DNA from: an uncultured Christensenellaceae bacterium
Lineage (GTDB): Bacteria > Bacillota > Clostridia > Christensenellales > Pumilibacteraceae
Direction: 5' to 3'
Length of the DNA: 51,316 bases
Assembly (NCBI GenBank): GCA_910587445.1
Contig: CAJULE010000016.1
Coordinates: forward strand, 1 to 51,316
Position numbers and translations under genes: made by a program. The notes beneath the pieces were generated by a model. That model saw nothing but the letters and a program-made list of their open reading frames with translations. It ran no database searches and was not told where the DNA came from. Position 1 is the first letter of the stretch; the number at the start of each line of letters is the position of its first letter. This document shows, in pieces, positions 16,536-25,809 of this stretch.

Positions 16536-16564
16536 TTGAAAATTGCGCCGCGATGTGTTATTAT
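16536..16564 (+). promoter_or_regulatory. SigA promoter placing +1 at the DUF4132 start codon
   Basis: TTGAAA (16536-16541), a 17-bp spacer and TATTAT (16559-16564). The expected +1 (about 16571) coincides with the A of the ATG, and no Shine-Dalgarno sequence precedes it. Confidence 0.65.
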
Positions 16565-16570
16565 TATCAC

Positions 16571-18196
16571 ATGGACATCGAAACATTGACAAAACAAGCG
16601 CTTGAAGGAAATATGCTGGCAGAGGTCGGACGCGAATTTTTTTCGAGCGAGCGTACCGATGAGCAAACACGTTCGTTTTTGACGGCGCTTTTGGAGCGTT
16701 GCGAATACGAAAATCTTGCCGTGGTCATGAGCTCGGGCTGCATAGATAAAAACATTGCGGCAAGCTACCTTCACGGAACGGGCGGTAACAGGCGTGTGTC
16801 CGACCGCTATTTTGCCGTATTTATCGAACTTGTCGAAAGGAGCGGCGTTGAGATGGAGCTTGTGTGGCCGATGTTTTTCGCCGCGTTCGACGCGCCTAAG
16901 GACGGCTATCTGTATAGCTTTGCCGGCGGAATAGACGCGTATTTCAAACGCTATGCTTATGCCGATTACGATGCCGCCGTCGACGTCGTGCGGCGCTGGG
17001 ACCATAAGTATAAATGTCTTTCTACGCTCATGGAGGTCGACAGGGCGCGCACGCTCGATATAGTGCTCGACGTGCTCATCTACGGAAAGAACGCCAATAA
17101 GACGGCTCTGCGCAAATATCTCATGGAAAAGCGTATCGACATCGTCCCCGCTCTTTGCAACGAATACATACGTTCGAGCGTCAAAGCGAAAGAGGGGATA
17201 GTCCGCCTGCTGTTGCTTTATAAGGGGGATCCCCGGGCGGATCGCTTTCTCGGCGAGATAGATAAAAGCGAAAAATCGCTCGTCATAAAAAAGCTTATAG
17301 ATAAGGACAGAGGCAAGGGTAAGGATAGGACAAAGTTCGCCGGAGAGTCCGGTAAGGACGGCGGTATATCGTCGGTCGTGACGGTGGGCGGCTCCGATTA
17401 TACGGTGGCCTTGACAAAGGAACTTACCGTGGAAGTCAAGCCGCTTCCGTATCCGAAGGCTGTGCGAATAGAGGAAGAAAAGCTTCGAAAGCGTCTTAAA
17501 AAGGTGTGCCGCGAGTGCGAGATCGCCATGAGTGAAAACGCGCGGTGGGACTCCGCGCTCTTTTTGAAGCGCCTTGCCGATGATAAAATGTTTGCGGCTG
17601 TGGCGTCGACTTTGCTGTTTTCGACCTATAACGACGGTTCTATGTCTGACATAATTATTGTCGAAAACGGGGAAATACGCGATTTGGACAACAATAAGCG
17701 CGTATTGACCGAATCGGAAGTCTCGGTCAGTCATCCGTGCGAGTGGGATAGGTTCGAGTTTTTGCACGCTCTCGATGTGACGCAGCCTTTTGCGCAGGTC
17801 GGACGCGAGGTGTTTTTCCCGACCGACGCCGAAAAGTCATACAACTCCTGCGGCAGGCTCAAGGGAAGAGTGATGCCTGCGGGCGACTTTAAGGAATCTC
17901 TTTCGCGGCACGGATACAAGCTTCTCAATAAAAACCGCTACAACGAAAGCAACTGTGCGGGGAGGCTTCGCGGCGACGTCATGTGCGTGCTCGAGTTCGA
18001 CGCGACAAACTTCGCCGAACCCGACAGGCTCATCGCTATGGGCAATGTCCGTTTCTATCGCTATGCGGACTTGATAAAGCTCGGCGGACAAGTTTATACC
18101 GACGGGGTGAAACCTTGTCCCGTACGGTCGCTTTCGGGCATATTGTTCAGCGAATTCTTGCGCGACGTGTTCGACGTAATAAAACCTGTCTCTTGA
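16571..18196 (+). CDS. DUF4132 domain protein
   Basis: A 541-residue cytoplasmic protein. The N-terminal half is helical and HEAT-like (about 1-240); a basic linker follows (KDRGKGKDRTK). The C-terminal half carries the DUF4132 pattern: ESEVSVSHPCEWD...FLHALDVTQPFAQVGREVFFP, then GRVMPAGDFKESLSRHGY. This domain is known from MolR/WGR-type proteins and has no proven biochemical role. ATG 16571 is chosen over the upstream in-frame TTG 16514: the promoter -10 lies at 16559-16564, so the transcript would start at or near this ATG and be leaderless. The gene sits between the M50 protease and the radical SAM gene, inside an otherwise conserved clostridial block. Confidence 0.65.
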   Translation: MDIETLTKQALEGNMLAEVGREFFSSERTDEQTRSFLTALLERCEYENLAVVMSSGCIDKNIAASYLHGTGGNRRVSDRYFAVFIELVERSGVEMELVWPMFFAAFDAPKDGYLYSFAGGIDAYFKRYAYADYDAAVDVVRRWDHKYKCLSTLMEVDRARTLDIVLDVLIYGKNANKTALRKYLMEKRIDIVPALCNEYIRSSVKAKEGIVRLLLLYKGDPRADRFLGEIDKSEKSLVIKKLIDKDRGKGKDRTKFAGESGKDGGISSVVTVGGSDYTVALTKELTVEVKPLPYPKAVRIEEEKLRKRLKKVCRECEIAMSENARWDSALFLKRLADDKMFAAVASTLLFSTYNDGSMSDIIIVENGEIRDLDNNKRVLTESEVSVSHPCEWDRFEFLHALDVTQPFAQVGREVFFPTDAEKSYNSCGRLKGRVMPAGDFKESLSRHGYKLLNKNRYNESNCAGRLRGDVMCVLEFDATNFAEPDRLIAMGNVRFYRYADLIKLGGQVYTDGVKPCPVRSLSGILFSEFLRDVFDVIKPVS

Positions 18197-18250
18197 AATG
18201 CGGCTTTTGTATTGAGGGATAAGTTCATTTAAAGGCGATAAAAAAACATA

Positions 18251-18272
18251 TTTTATATACTATGCGTGTCAT
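18251..18272 (+). repeat. 22-bp motif, copy 1
   Basis: The stretch ending TACTATGCGTGTCAT is repeated with one mismatch at 22551-22572, and in inverted orientation as a shorter 16/17 match at 25262-25278. It lies 45 bp upstream of the radical SAM start. Function unknown. Confidence 0.6.
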
Positions 18273-18316
18273 ATTATGCGATTTTTTGGCGAAATATGCA
18301 CGAAAAAGCAGGTACT

Positions 18317-20119
18317 ATGACAGACACAAAACTTCGAAAAATACTTTCGCGCGTCGATAAGCCGTCGCGCTATTGCGGCGGAGAGCTCAATACGCCGAAG
18401 ATGAAGGATGACGCGGAGCTCGACTTTTTGCTTTGTTTTCCCGACATATATGAGGTCGCAATGTCCAACCTCGGAATAAAGATACTGTACGGCATACTCA
18501 ACAACCGTCCCGATACGAATTGCGAATCGGCATATGCGCCGTGGTCGGATATGGCTGCCGTGCTTCGGGAGGAGAACGAACCTCTGTTTTCGTCGGAGAC
18601 GCGCCGCCCGATGAACGAGTTTGACATTATCGGATTTTCCATGCAGTACGAGCTGTCGTATACGGGTATGCTGTATATGCTCGAGCTCGGCAGGGTGAAA
18701 CTTCTTTCTCGTGAACGCGGCGAGGGGGATCCGATAGTTATGGCTGGCGGTCCGTGCGTCGTGAATCCGCTTCCGCTCGCGGATTTTGTCGATCTTTTCA
18801 GTATCGGCGACGGCGAAAATACTCTCGATGAGCTTGCCTCGCTCTATGTCGAAAACAAGCGCTTGGGCGGAAGCCGAAGCGACTTTTTGAAAAAAGCGTC
18901 GCTCATAGACGGCGTGTATGTGCCGAGCGTGGGTAAAAATGGTGTGCGCCGCGCCGTCATACCCGATCTCGACTCCGCATATTTTCCGACGGCGGCGCAG
19001 GTGCCGAACATCGAGGCGGTGCATAACCGCGCCGTGCTCGAGATATTCCGCGGCTGTACTCGCGGCTGTCGCTTCTGTCAGGCGGGATTTATCTATAGAC
19101 CGGTTCGCGAGCGCAGCGTCGACACGATAGTGAAATATTCGAAGGAGCTTATCGACAATTGCGGCTTTGACGAAATATCTCTTTCCAGCCTGTCCACTTG
19201 CGACTATCCCGACCTTCGCGGTCTTTTGAAGGAGCTTAAGCCTCTTACCGACAGCCGCCGCGTGACGATCGCTCTTCCGTCGACGCGAGTCGATTCGTTT
19301 GAGGCGGAATTCGTGGAGCAGTCGCGCAAGGGCTCGCTCACGTTTGCGCCCGAGGCGGGCACGCAACGCCTTCGCGACGTCATCAATAAAAACGTGACGG
19401 AAGAAAATATATTTACGAGTATGCGCAATGCGTTCGGAAAAGGTTATGCGTCCGTAAAATTGTATTTTATGATAGGCTTGCCGACCGAAACCGACGAGGA
19501 TCTTTTGGCTATAGCCGACCTTGCGGGGCGTATAAAGCAGATTTACCGCGAATGCGGAAGCAATAAAAAGCGTCTTACGATAACCGTTTCCGCGTCGACT
19601 TTCGTTCCCAAACCTTTCACGCCTTTTCAGTGGGAGCGGCAGATCTCTCGGGAAGAGATACGTCACAAGCAGGAACTTTTGAAGAGCGCGCTCGGTAAGA
19701 TACGGGTGAATTTCAACTATCACAACAGCGATATGTCGATTCTCGAGGCGGCGTTTGCTCGCGGCGACGAGCGCCTCGGCGCCGTGCTTTTAAGCGCCTA
19801 TAAAAAAGGTTGCGTGTTCGACAGCTGGGGCGAGTTTTTCGATGCGGACAAGTGGAAGAGCGCATTCGACGAGTGCGGCGTTTCGCCCGAGGAGTTTACG
19901 CGCGAGTACTCGGAAGATGAAACGCTTGCCTGGAGCTTTGTCGACGTCGGCGTGGACGAAGAGTATTTCAAGAAGGAACGGGCAAAATCGAGGGCGGGAG
20001 AGACCACTCCCGACTGCCGCGGAAACTGTCGGCTTTGCGGCTTGCAAAAGTCGAGAAAGGATGCGTTTAAAAACAGCTGTGCTCTTCACTCGAAACGCTC
20101 GCTGCCCGGCAAGTGTTGA
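18317..20119 (+). CDS. TIGR03960-type radical SAM protein
   Basis: A 600-residue cytoplasmic radical SAM enzyme of the TIGR03960 (YgiQ-like, B12-type) family. The N-terminal cobalamin-binding-like part starts KILSRVDKPSRYCGGELN and contains CFPDIYEVAMSNLGIKILYGILN. The Fe4S4 cluster motif is CTRGCRFC (Cys at about 247, 251 and 254). The C-terminus is Cys-rich (CRGNCRLCG). ATG 18317 is preferred because the family N-terminus begins close to it; the GTG at 18266 and ATG at 18296 would add unrelated residues. It is a partner of the DUF2344 protein and RNase G downstream, a trio widely conserved in Clostridia, perhaps in rRNA or tRNA modification (inferred). Confidence 0.9.
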   Translation: MTDTKLRKILSRVDKPSRYCGGELNTPKMKDDAELDFLLCFPDIYEVAMSNLGIKILYGILNNRPDTNCESAYAPWSDMAAVLREENEPLFSSETRRPMNEFDIIGFSMQYELSYTGMLYMLELGRVKLLSRERGEGDPIVMAGGPCVVNPLPLADFVDLFSIGDGENTLDELASLYVENKRLGGSRSDFLKKASLIDGVYVPSVGKNGVRRAVIPDLDSAYFPTAAQVPNIEAVHNRAVLEIFRGCTRGCRFCQAGFIYRPVRERSVDTIVKYSKELIDNCGFDEISLSSLSTCDYPDLRGLLKELKPLTDSRRVTIALPSTRVDSFEAEFVEQSRKGSLTFAPEAGTQRLRDVINKNVTEENIFTSMRNAFGKGYASVKLYFMIGLPTETDEDLLAIADLAGRIKQIYRECGSNKKRLTITVSASTFVPKPFTPFQWERQISREEIRHKQELLKSALGKIRVNFNYHNSDMSILEAAFARGDERLGAVLLSAYKKGCVFDSWGEFFDADKWKSAFDECGVSPEEFTREYSEDETLAWSFVDVGVDEEYFKKERAKSRAGETTPDCRGNCRLCGLQKSRKDAFKNSCALHSKRSLPGKC

Positions 20120-20186
20120 TATGTCGAAAGCGTATTGGCTATGCGCGCGGAATTGAGGGTAAACTTTCGCAACGGATAAAAATCGC

Positions 20187-20215
20187 TTGTATTTTCGCTG
20201 TGTATGTGTTATACT
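20187..20215 (+). promoter_or_regulatory. SigA-type promoter of the DUF2344 gene
   Basis: TTGTAT (20187-20192), a 17-bp spacer and TATACT (20210-20215). The transcript would begin with a hairpin GGGACTT-TTAT-AAGTCCC at 20226-20243, perhaps a 5' stabiliser. Confidence 0.7.
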
Positions 20216-20310
20216 GTAAAAAGCGGGGACTTTTATAAGTCCCTTATTATATTTGTTCGTGTCGCTTAAAGGCGGAGACGGGCTTAGTATGAGCGAGGAG
20301 GCAGGCGCCG

Positions 20311-20952
20311 ATGATACTATGTAAATTTACCAAGACAGACAGCGCCGTCTATACTCCGCATCTCGATCTTTTGCGTGAAATGGGGCGGGCGGTGCGCCGC
20401 GCGAATCTGAACGTGAGATTTTCCGAAGGGTTCAATCCGCATATGCTGTTGTTCTTTTCTCAGCCTTTGCCGTTGGGGCTTGCGAGTACGGCGGAATATT
20501 TTTGCGCCGACAGCGACGAGGAACCGACGGCGTTCATGGACGGTCTGAACGTCAAGTTGCCCCGCGGAGTTCGCATACTTTCCGCCGTTCGGTGTGAAAA
20601 AGCGTCGGTGCACGCCGAGATCACTCATGCGAAATACCGCTATAAAACCGAAAAAACGCTGTCGAATGAGGTGATTCAAGATATTATGTCACGCATAGTT
20701 CTCGAAATCCCCGTGAAAACAAAGAAAGGAATGGCAAATTCGGATATTCGGTCGAGGATCTATTCTCTCGAAAAGGACGGCGACGATATTGTCGCCGTGC
20801 TCGGTTGCGGTAAAGAAAATCTGCGCGCCGATTCGTTTGGCAATTATTTGAGCTTTGAATACGCTCTCGGAGATTACGAGGTTGTAAAAGAAGATTCGTT
20901 TATTGCGAAAGACGGAATACTTAAAACCGTAGACGAAGTGTACGGACTATAA
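20311..20952 (+). CDS. DUF2344 / TIGR03936 radical SAM-linked protein
   Basis: A 213-residue protein of the DUF2344 family, normally encoded beside or fused to the TIGR03960 radical SAM enzyme. Family features are the N-terminal YTPHLDLLREMGRAVRRANLNVRFSEGFNPHM segment (the H-L-D and FN-PH positions are strongly conserved) and QPLPLGLASTAEY. The RBS is AGGAGG, 14 nt before the ATG. It has its own promoter (20187-20215) although the radical SAM gene is upstream, so the pair can be expressed separately. The rng gene starts 88 bp later. Confidence 0.88.
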   Translation: MILCKFTKTDSAVYTPHLDLLREMGRAVRRANLNVRFSEGFNPHMLLFFSQPLPLGLASTAEYFCADSDEEPTAFMDGLNVKLPRGVRILSAVRCEKASVHAEITHAKYRYKTEKTLSNEVIQDIMSRIVLEIPVKTKKGMANSDIRSRIYSLEKDGDDIVAVLGCGKENLRADSFGNYLSFEYALGDYEVVKEDSFIAKDGILKTVDEVYGL

Positions 20953-21039
20953 TGAAAACAGTCGATATCCTCACTACCTGCGAGTAAGACCTGCTATAGA
21001 GGCGAATATATAAAACAAGGCATAGGACATAATAGACGA

Positions 21040-22542
21040 GTGAAGAGTCAAATTCTGATAGACGTAGACAGCTATATGTCGTCCGTTTCGCTTCTCGAAG
21101 ACGGGCGGCTTAAAGAATATTACGTCGAATATAAAGATTCAAACCGTTTGACAGGTAATATTTATAAGGGCAGAGTGGTAAACGTCCTTCAGGGGCTTGA
21201 GACCGCGTTTGTCGATTTCGGCATGGAAAGAAACGGTTTCCTTGCCGTAAACGAGGCGCTTGTGCATCGCTCCGTGCTGTCCGATTCGGGCAAGATGCCG
21301 AGCAAGCTCGATGTGAAGGCGGGCGACTTTGTAATGGTGCAGGTCACTAAAGAGGAGACGGGGCTTAAAGGCGCGCGCCTTACGGCAAACATATCGATTC
21401 CGGGGCGCTACGTTGTATATCTTCCGAGGCTCGATTTTGTCGGGGTCTCCAATAAGATAACGGACGAATCCGAAAGGAAGCGTCTCATGGCGCTTCTCGA
21501 AAAGCTCAAGCCCACGGGCGGAGGATTTATCGCCCGTACGGCTTCGAGGGAAGCAAAAAAACAGGATATTGCGGATGAGACGCGGCGGCTGCAAAAGGAA
21601 TTCGACGGAGTGTGTTCCGCGTACGCCTCTGCGGAAGGCGTCGGGCTCATGCGGAGCGAGGGCGGGCTCATTGTGCGCGCCGTCCGCGATATGATTTCCT
21701 CGTCGGTGGAGTCGGTAGTGTGCAACGATCGCAGGGTGTTTCTCGAGGTTCGCGAAGCTCTCGGCAAAGTCAATCCGCGCTTTAACGAAAAGGTAAAATA
21801 TTTCGAAAGCGACTACGATATGAGCGAGGTTTTCGGCGTGCTCGGCGAGGTCGATAAACTGCTCGAGCATAAGGTGTCGCTTCCGGGCGGTGGGACGCTC
21901 GTCATAGACCATGCGGAGGCTCTCACTGCGATAGACGTGAATACGGGGCGCTTTCTCGGCGACGACAACAGCCGCGAAAATACGGTGTTCCGAACAAACC
22001 TCGAAGCCGCCGTCGAGATAGCGCGGCAATTGCGTCTCAGAAATATCGGCGGCATAATAATAATCGATTTCATTGATATGGGCGAGGAAAAGCATCGCGA
22101 TGCGGTGGTCGAGGCTCTTCGAAAAGAAATGTCGTTCGACCGAACCAAGACGCGCGTTCTCGAAATGTCCGAGCTCGGGCTTGTGGAGGTCACGCGTAAA
22201 AAAACGGGGCACGAGATAGGCGACATACTTCTTACGTCCTGTCCGTATTGCGGCGGCAGCGCGCACACTCATTCGGGCGATTATATCGCCAAGAAGATCA
22301 AGGCTCGCCTCATGCGTATGTTTGCCGACGGGGACTATAGCGGAGCTTCCGTAACGCTCAGTCCCACCGTGCTCGAACATATCGGCTCAAGCGGCTTTTT
22401 CAGCCGTATTCTTTCCGAACAGTGGAGCGATAAGCGCGTGTATCTTGTTCCCGACGAAAAACTTTCGCCGTCGGAATTTAGGATCATGGCGCATAAGAGC
22501 GACGTCATATCCGTGCCTATTACGGCAAAATTGCTCTATTGA
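21040..22542 (+). CDS. rng: Ribonuclease G/E
   Basis: A 500-residue Rne/Rng endoribonuclease (no C-terminal scaffold), which processes 16S rRNA ends and decays mRNA. Order: S1 RNA-binding domain with the RNase G opening (GNIYKGRVVNVLQGLETAFVDFG, about 38-60), a 5'-sensor/RNase H-like region, then the DNase I-like catalytic core with magnesium-binding D299 (TAIDVNTG) and D343 (IIIDFIDM), and the zinc link C401-PY-C404 that joins protomers. The start is GTG 21040 with weak upstream AGGAC. It completes the radical SAM / DUF2344 / rng block. The rplU-rpmA genes that often follow in Clostridia are absent. Confidence 0.94.
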   Translation: MKSQILIDVDSYMSSVSLLEDGRLKEYYVEYKDSNRLTGNIYKGRVVNVLQGLETAFVDFGMERNGFLAVNEALVHRSVLSDSGKMPSKLDVKAGDFVMVQVTKEETGLKGARLTANISIPGRYVVYLPRLDFVGVSNKITDESERKRLMALLEKLKPTGGGFIARTASREAKKQDIADETRRLQKEFDGVCSAYASAEGVGLMRSEGGLIVRAVRDMISSSVESVVCNDRRVFLEVREALGKVNPRFNEKVKYFESDYDMSEVFGVLGEVDKLLEHKVSLPGGGTLVIDHAEALTAIDVNTGRFLGDDNSRENTVFRTNLEAAVEIARQLRLRNIGGIIIIDFIDMGEEKHRDAVVEALRKEMSFDRTKTRVLEMSELGLVEVTRKKTGHEIGDILLTSCPYCGGSAHTHSGDYIAKKIKARLMRMFADGDYSGASVTLSPTVLEHIGSSGFFSRILSEQWSDKRVYLVPDEKLSPSEFRIMAHKSDVISVPITAKLLY

Positions 22543-22550
22543 TTGAGTGT

Positions 22551-22572
22551 TTTTATGTACTATGCGTGTCAT
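22551..22572 (+). repeat. 22-bp motif, copy 2
   Basis: Identical to 18251-18272 except for one base. It lies 9 bp after the rng stop and 205 bp before the glycosidase start. The rest of 22573-22777 is GC-rich and hairpin-forming (for example GCATAG-TCGG-CTATGT near 22647-22662). Confidence 0.6.
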
Positions 22573-22777
22573 GGATTGTGTATTGTGACAAACATAGCAT
22601 AAAAAATCGAGGCGGCGCCGAGAATTTCAAGCAAATTCGCGCCGGCGCATAGTCGGCTATGTGCGCGGCGTAGATCCGATATGTCGCTCGCCGCGAATCG
22701 ATCGCAATGCGCCGAGACTCGATTGCGTTCGGTGCGTCGGCTTAAGGCGAGCTTTACGGCAGGAGGTGGTCATAAAT

Positions 22778-24994
22778 ATGAGATATATAAATAAGGAATA
22801 CGGCTTTACGTTTCGTCCGCCTTTCTTCGATAAGTTCTACGAGGAAAAGCCCGAAGGACCGCCCATTACGGACGAGAATTTTCCGAACAGATATTTGCAG
22901 GGGGTCGGATACGATTATACTGCGATAAACGGAGCTATGCTCGTCGGTAAGCACGGCTCGCTTTGGGGTATAAAGGTCAGTTATTTTCTCGGCAATAAGT
23001 GGTATGACAACGATGATTTTATTTTGAATATGGCGTCGTCGTGCGCTGGTACCGCGGACGGAAGCTATGCGCGTTTTTCGAGCGGACCTCTGTCCGTAAA
23101 TTGGGTAAAGCACAACGAGCAGTCTCTTCTCGTGCGCGTGTCGTCCAAACGTAAGCTTCGCGTGCGCGTCGTATTCTATCCTTGTTACGACTTTCTCGGC
23201 GAACTGTCGATAGAAGGCTCTTTCGTAAAGGGCAGAAGCCCGTATGTGGGGATTATCGGCGGCGACGTGTCGCTTACCGACGGTTGCGCCGTATATCGCG
23301 ATCGCTATCAGGTGATTCTCGACGACAAGCCGGAACGCGAATTTTTCATGGCGCAGGCGTTGTCCAAACCGTCGGACTCGGCGAACGGGGCGTTTAACGA
23401 GGCGATAATGGAGTTTGTGATAAACAAAAATCAGCCCAGCGTCTATCTGTATGCGGCGGTCGGAGACGAAGATATATTCGACATAGAAGTGCCGCGCATA
23501 GATAAGATAATCAAGCAGATAGAAACCGCGGAGCTTCGGTACGGCGTAAATAAAACCATGGGCGCGGGCGTGCTCGGCGGACCGGTGGAAAAGATGTTGA
23601 ACTCCGTGCTTTGGTCGCGCATCTATTATCCGTATCTTATGACAGACATATATTCGCCTTGCCGCGCGACTCTCGACAATAATTTCGATATAGACGGCAC
23701 CGAAGTCAATTGCGCCGCGCTTTTGGGGGCTGTTGCCGGGGTGGATAAGGCTCTTGCTCAGCTCGAATATACGTCCGAGGATAAAATAATGTCCGTGCTT
23801 TCCATGTGGCATATATTCTCGCGAATAAGCGATAAGTCGAGTGTGCTCGGTCTGTATAAAAAGTTCAAGTCTCTGTATCCGCCCGTATCGTCGCTTGTGA
23901 TTGCCGATCCAGATAAGAACGAAGTCGCGTACAAGTGGGAAGATTCGCCGCTTAAGGAAAAGTACGTTCCGTCGGCGATGTACAGTCTCGATCTGTCCTG
24001 CCTAAAGCTTTTGGCGTTCGATATACTCAGGCGGGTCGCGTTATACTTCGATTTTCCCGAGCATAAAAAATACGACAAAGCTTGCGGAGAAATGATCCAG
24101 CTCATAAACGACACGTTCTGGAACGACGTAGCCGGGCTCTACATGAACCGTTATGTAATGGGTCAATGGGGGCGAAGCTACGGCGCAACAAGCTTCTATC
24201 CGCTCATAGCGGGAGCTGTGGATACGCAGCAGAAGCTTTCTAAACTCGTGAATTCGCTCACCGATCCGCATAAGTTTTGGGGCAAATATGTCGTGCCGAC
24301 GCTGTCCATGGATAATTCCGAGTACGGAAGGCGCGGCAAGCCGAACAACAACGGCTATCGCGAGCCGCCGTATCTCCTTTGGCGCGGCAGTATTGTCCCG
24401 TATGTGGATTATATAATCTATCACGGGCTGTGTAGGTACGGGCTTGACGACATAGCGGGGCAAATGGCACTTAAAAGCGCAAAGCTTTGGGCGGACAACG
24501 AAAGCGACAACGTCGTTAATTATTCGGTCTATCTCCCTACGGGAAAACGGGTGAAGTCCAAAAAGTACCTGTCGGCAAACGGCAATATGCTCGCTCTCAT
24601 AGGTATGCAGGAGCTTATAGATCTCGAGTATTTCCGCAATGATTTAAAGACCGAGTCGCTTCGTTTCGGTACGTTTGTGGAAGGGAACAACTCGCTGTCG
24701 AATGTGCGCTTTCATTCGCGCTCGTACAGCATAGACGTGAACGATATGTCTACCATTCTAATGGTTGATAATGTAAAACTCTTTAAGGGCGAGGGCGGCA
24801 AGTTTGTTGTCAGAAATTTTATCGAGACAAAGACGGGCTGCGAATTTCTCATAGACGCCCGTGCGAACATAACGGTAAATTTGAGCGTGCCCGACAAGAC
24901 GGATAAAAAGGTGACGAAGTATTTTTTCATCGTGCCTTACGGCAAATCCAAGGTGGTTGCCGAGGGCGGAATGGTGAATATCCAACCTGTTTAG
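22778..24994 (+). CDS. GH63/MGH1-like glycoside hydrolase (alpha/alpha toroid)
   Basis: A 738-residue protein without a signal peptide, so probably cytoplasmic. An N-terminal beta-rich domain (about 1-240) is followed by an (alpha/alpha)6 catalytic-like domain. Family hallmarks of GH37/GH63/MGH1-like enzymes are visible: NDTFWNDVAGLYMNR, then GATSFYPLIAGAVDTQQKLSKLVNSLTDPHKFW, and PYLLWRGSIVPYVDYIIYHGLCRYG near the end. These enzymes release glucose or mannose from alpha-linked oligosaccharides; the substrate cannot be named here. ATG 22778 follows AGGAGGT; the open frame extends upstream to 22661 but has no better start. A terminator follows at 25015-25057. Confidence 0.75.
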   Translation: MRYINKEYGFTFRPPFFDKFYEEKPEGPPITDENFPNRYLQGVGYDYTAINGAMLVGKHGSLWGIKVSYFLGNKWYDNDDFILNMASSCAGTADGSYARFSSGPLSVNWVKHNEQSLLVRVSSKRKLRVRVVFYPCYDFLGELSIEGSFVKGRSPYVGIIGGDVSLTDGCAVYRDRYQVILDDKPEREFFMAQALSKPSDSANGAFNEAIMEFVINKNQPSVYLYAAVGDEDIFDIEVPRIDKIIKQIETAELRYGVNKTMGAGVLGGPVEKMLNSVLWSRIYYPYLMTDIYSPCRATLDNNFDIDGTEVNCAALLGAVAGVDKALAQLEYTSEDKIMSVLSMWHIFSRISDKSSVLGLYKKFKSLYPPVSSLVIADPDKNEVAYKWEDSPLKEKYVPSAMYSLDLSCLKLLAFDILRRVALYFDFPEHKKYDKACGEMIQLINDTFWNDVAGLYMNRYVMGQWGRSYGATSFYPLIAGAVDTQQKLSKLVNSLTDPHKFWGKYVVPTLSMDNSEYGRRGKPNNNGYREPPYLLWRGSIVPYVDYIIYHGLCRYGLDDIAGQMALKSAKLWADNESDNVVNYSVYLPTGKRVKSKKYLSANGNMLALIGMQELIDLEYFRNDLKTESLRFGTFVEGNNSLSNVRFHSRSYSIDVNDMSTILMVDNVKLFKGEGGKFVVRNFIETKTGCEFLIDARANITVNLSVPDKTDKKVTKYFFIVPYGKSKVVAEGGMVNIQPV

Positions 24995-25014
24995 ATGTAT
25001 GCGAATATATAAAA

Positions 25015-25057
25015 ATATCCTCTTCCGACCGAATAAATCGAACGGGAGAGGATTTTT
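25015..25057 (+). terminator. Intrinsic terminator after the glycosidase gene
   Basis: Arms ATCCTCTTCCG (25017-25027) and CGGGAGAGGAT (25043-25053) with one G-T pair, then TTTT. Confidence 0.8.
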
Positions 25058-25370
25058 ATATGATCAAGGTTAAAGCTACAATGGCTTTAACCTCGATAAA
25101 AAAATCATTACATTCATACCAATCGTCTTAAAACTTGAAGTCAAAACCGTTATTAACTTTTTCCTTGTACTCATAGCTTGTACGGATTTAGCTTCTCATA
25201 TACGTGAAAAAGTAAAATATTTTAAGCTATGCCACACATATTGCATATAAAAGCTATATTTATGCCACGCATAGTATATGTTTTTGTGTAAAAACATAGT
25301 TTTTTCGCTCCTTAGCTTCATCGAAATGCACAGTCTCTCTCATTGTACCATTCCTCGCGTAGTCGTTCAT
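25058..25370. other. AT-rich non-coding gap with hairpins
   Basis: No gene was found. It contains a perfect 10-bp hairpin AGGTTAAAGC (25067-25076) / GCTTTAACCT (25084-25093), two ATGCCAC-type copies (about 25231 and 25262; the second is the inverted form of the 22-bp motif), and a terminator-like hairpin TATGTTTTT-GTGT-AAAAACATA followed by G and T's at 25277-25306. Confidence 0.6.
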
Positions 25371-25665
25371 TCCATTGTCATTTTAAACGAAGTGCAGTGA
25401 CCAAGTCTCTCTCATTGTGCCATTCCTCGCGTAGTCGTTCATTCCATTGTCATTTCGACCGTAGCGAAGCGGTGCGGAGAAATCTATTCCTGATAAAAAG
25501 CTTTCACTTGAGAGGAAATGCGCCGCGGCGCAGAGCGAAGGGAATGCCGTGACTGATGAGCGGATTGTTGTACCATTCCGCAATTCTCCTGTACCGTTCC
25601 TCGCGTAGTCGTTCATTCCATTGTCATTTCGACCGTAGCGAAGCGGAGCGGAGAAATCTATTCCG
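25370..25665. repeat. Family B and C repeat cluster before groEL 3' end
   Basis: Family C units recur at about 25372, 25445 and 25620, separated by a decayed GAAATGCCGCGGCGCAGAGCG-type unit near 25516-25555. Two blocks (about 25400-25490 and 25592-25670) share CGTAGTCGTTCATTCCATTG. Confidence 0.75.
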
Positions 25666-25753
25666 AGCAATCTTCACTACTGCTATTTTAACATCTATAA
25701 GACCTTACCAAAGAAATCTCTATCGGTAAGAGGTCTCTTAACTGAATTCCGTT

Positions 25754-25780
25754 AAAAAAAAGGTCTCGCAAGAGACCTTT
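25754..25780 (-). terminator. Intrinsic terminator of groESL
   Basis: On the minus strand: AAAGGTCTC, a TTGC loop, GAGACCTTT, then T's. It lies 30 bp after the groEL stop. Confidence 0.9.
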
Positions 25781-25809
25781 GTGTGGTTTTATCGGTTTTT
25801 AATTTCGGC

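Noticed and set aside
22661..22777. Upstream extension of the glycosidase gene
   Set aside because: It would add 39 Arg/Cys-rich residues with no family likeness and no RBS, whereas ATG 22778 has AGGAGGT.
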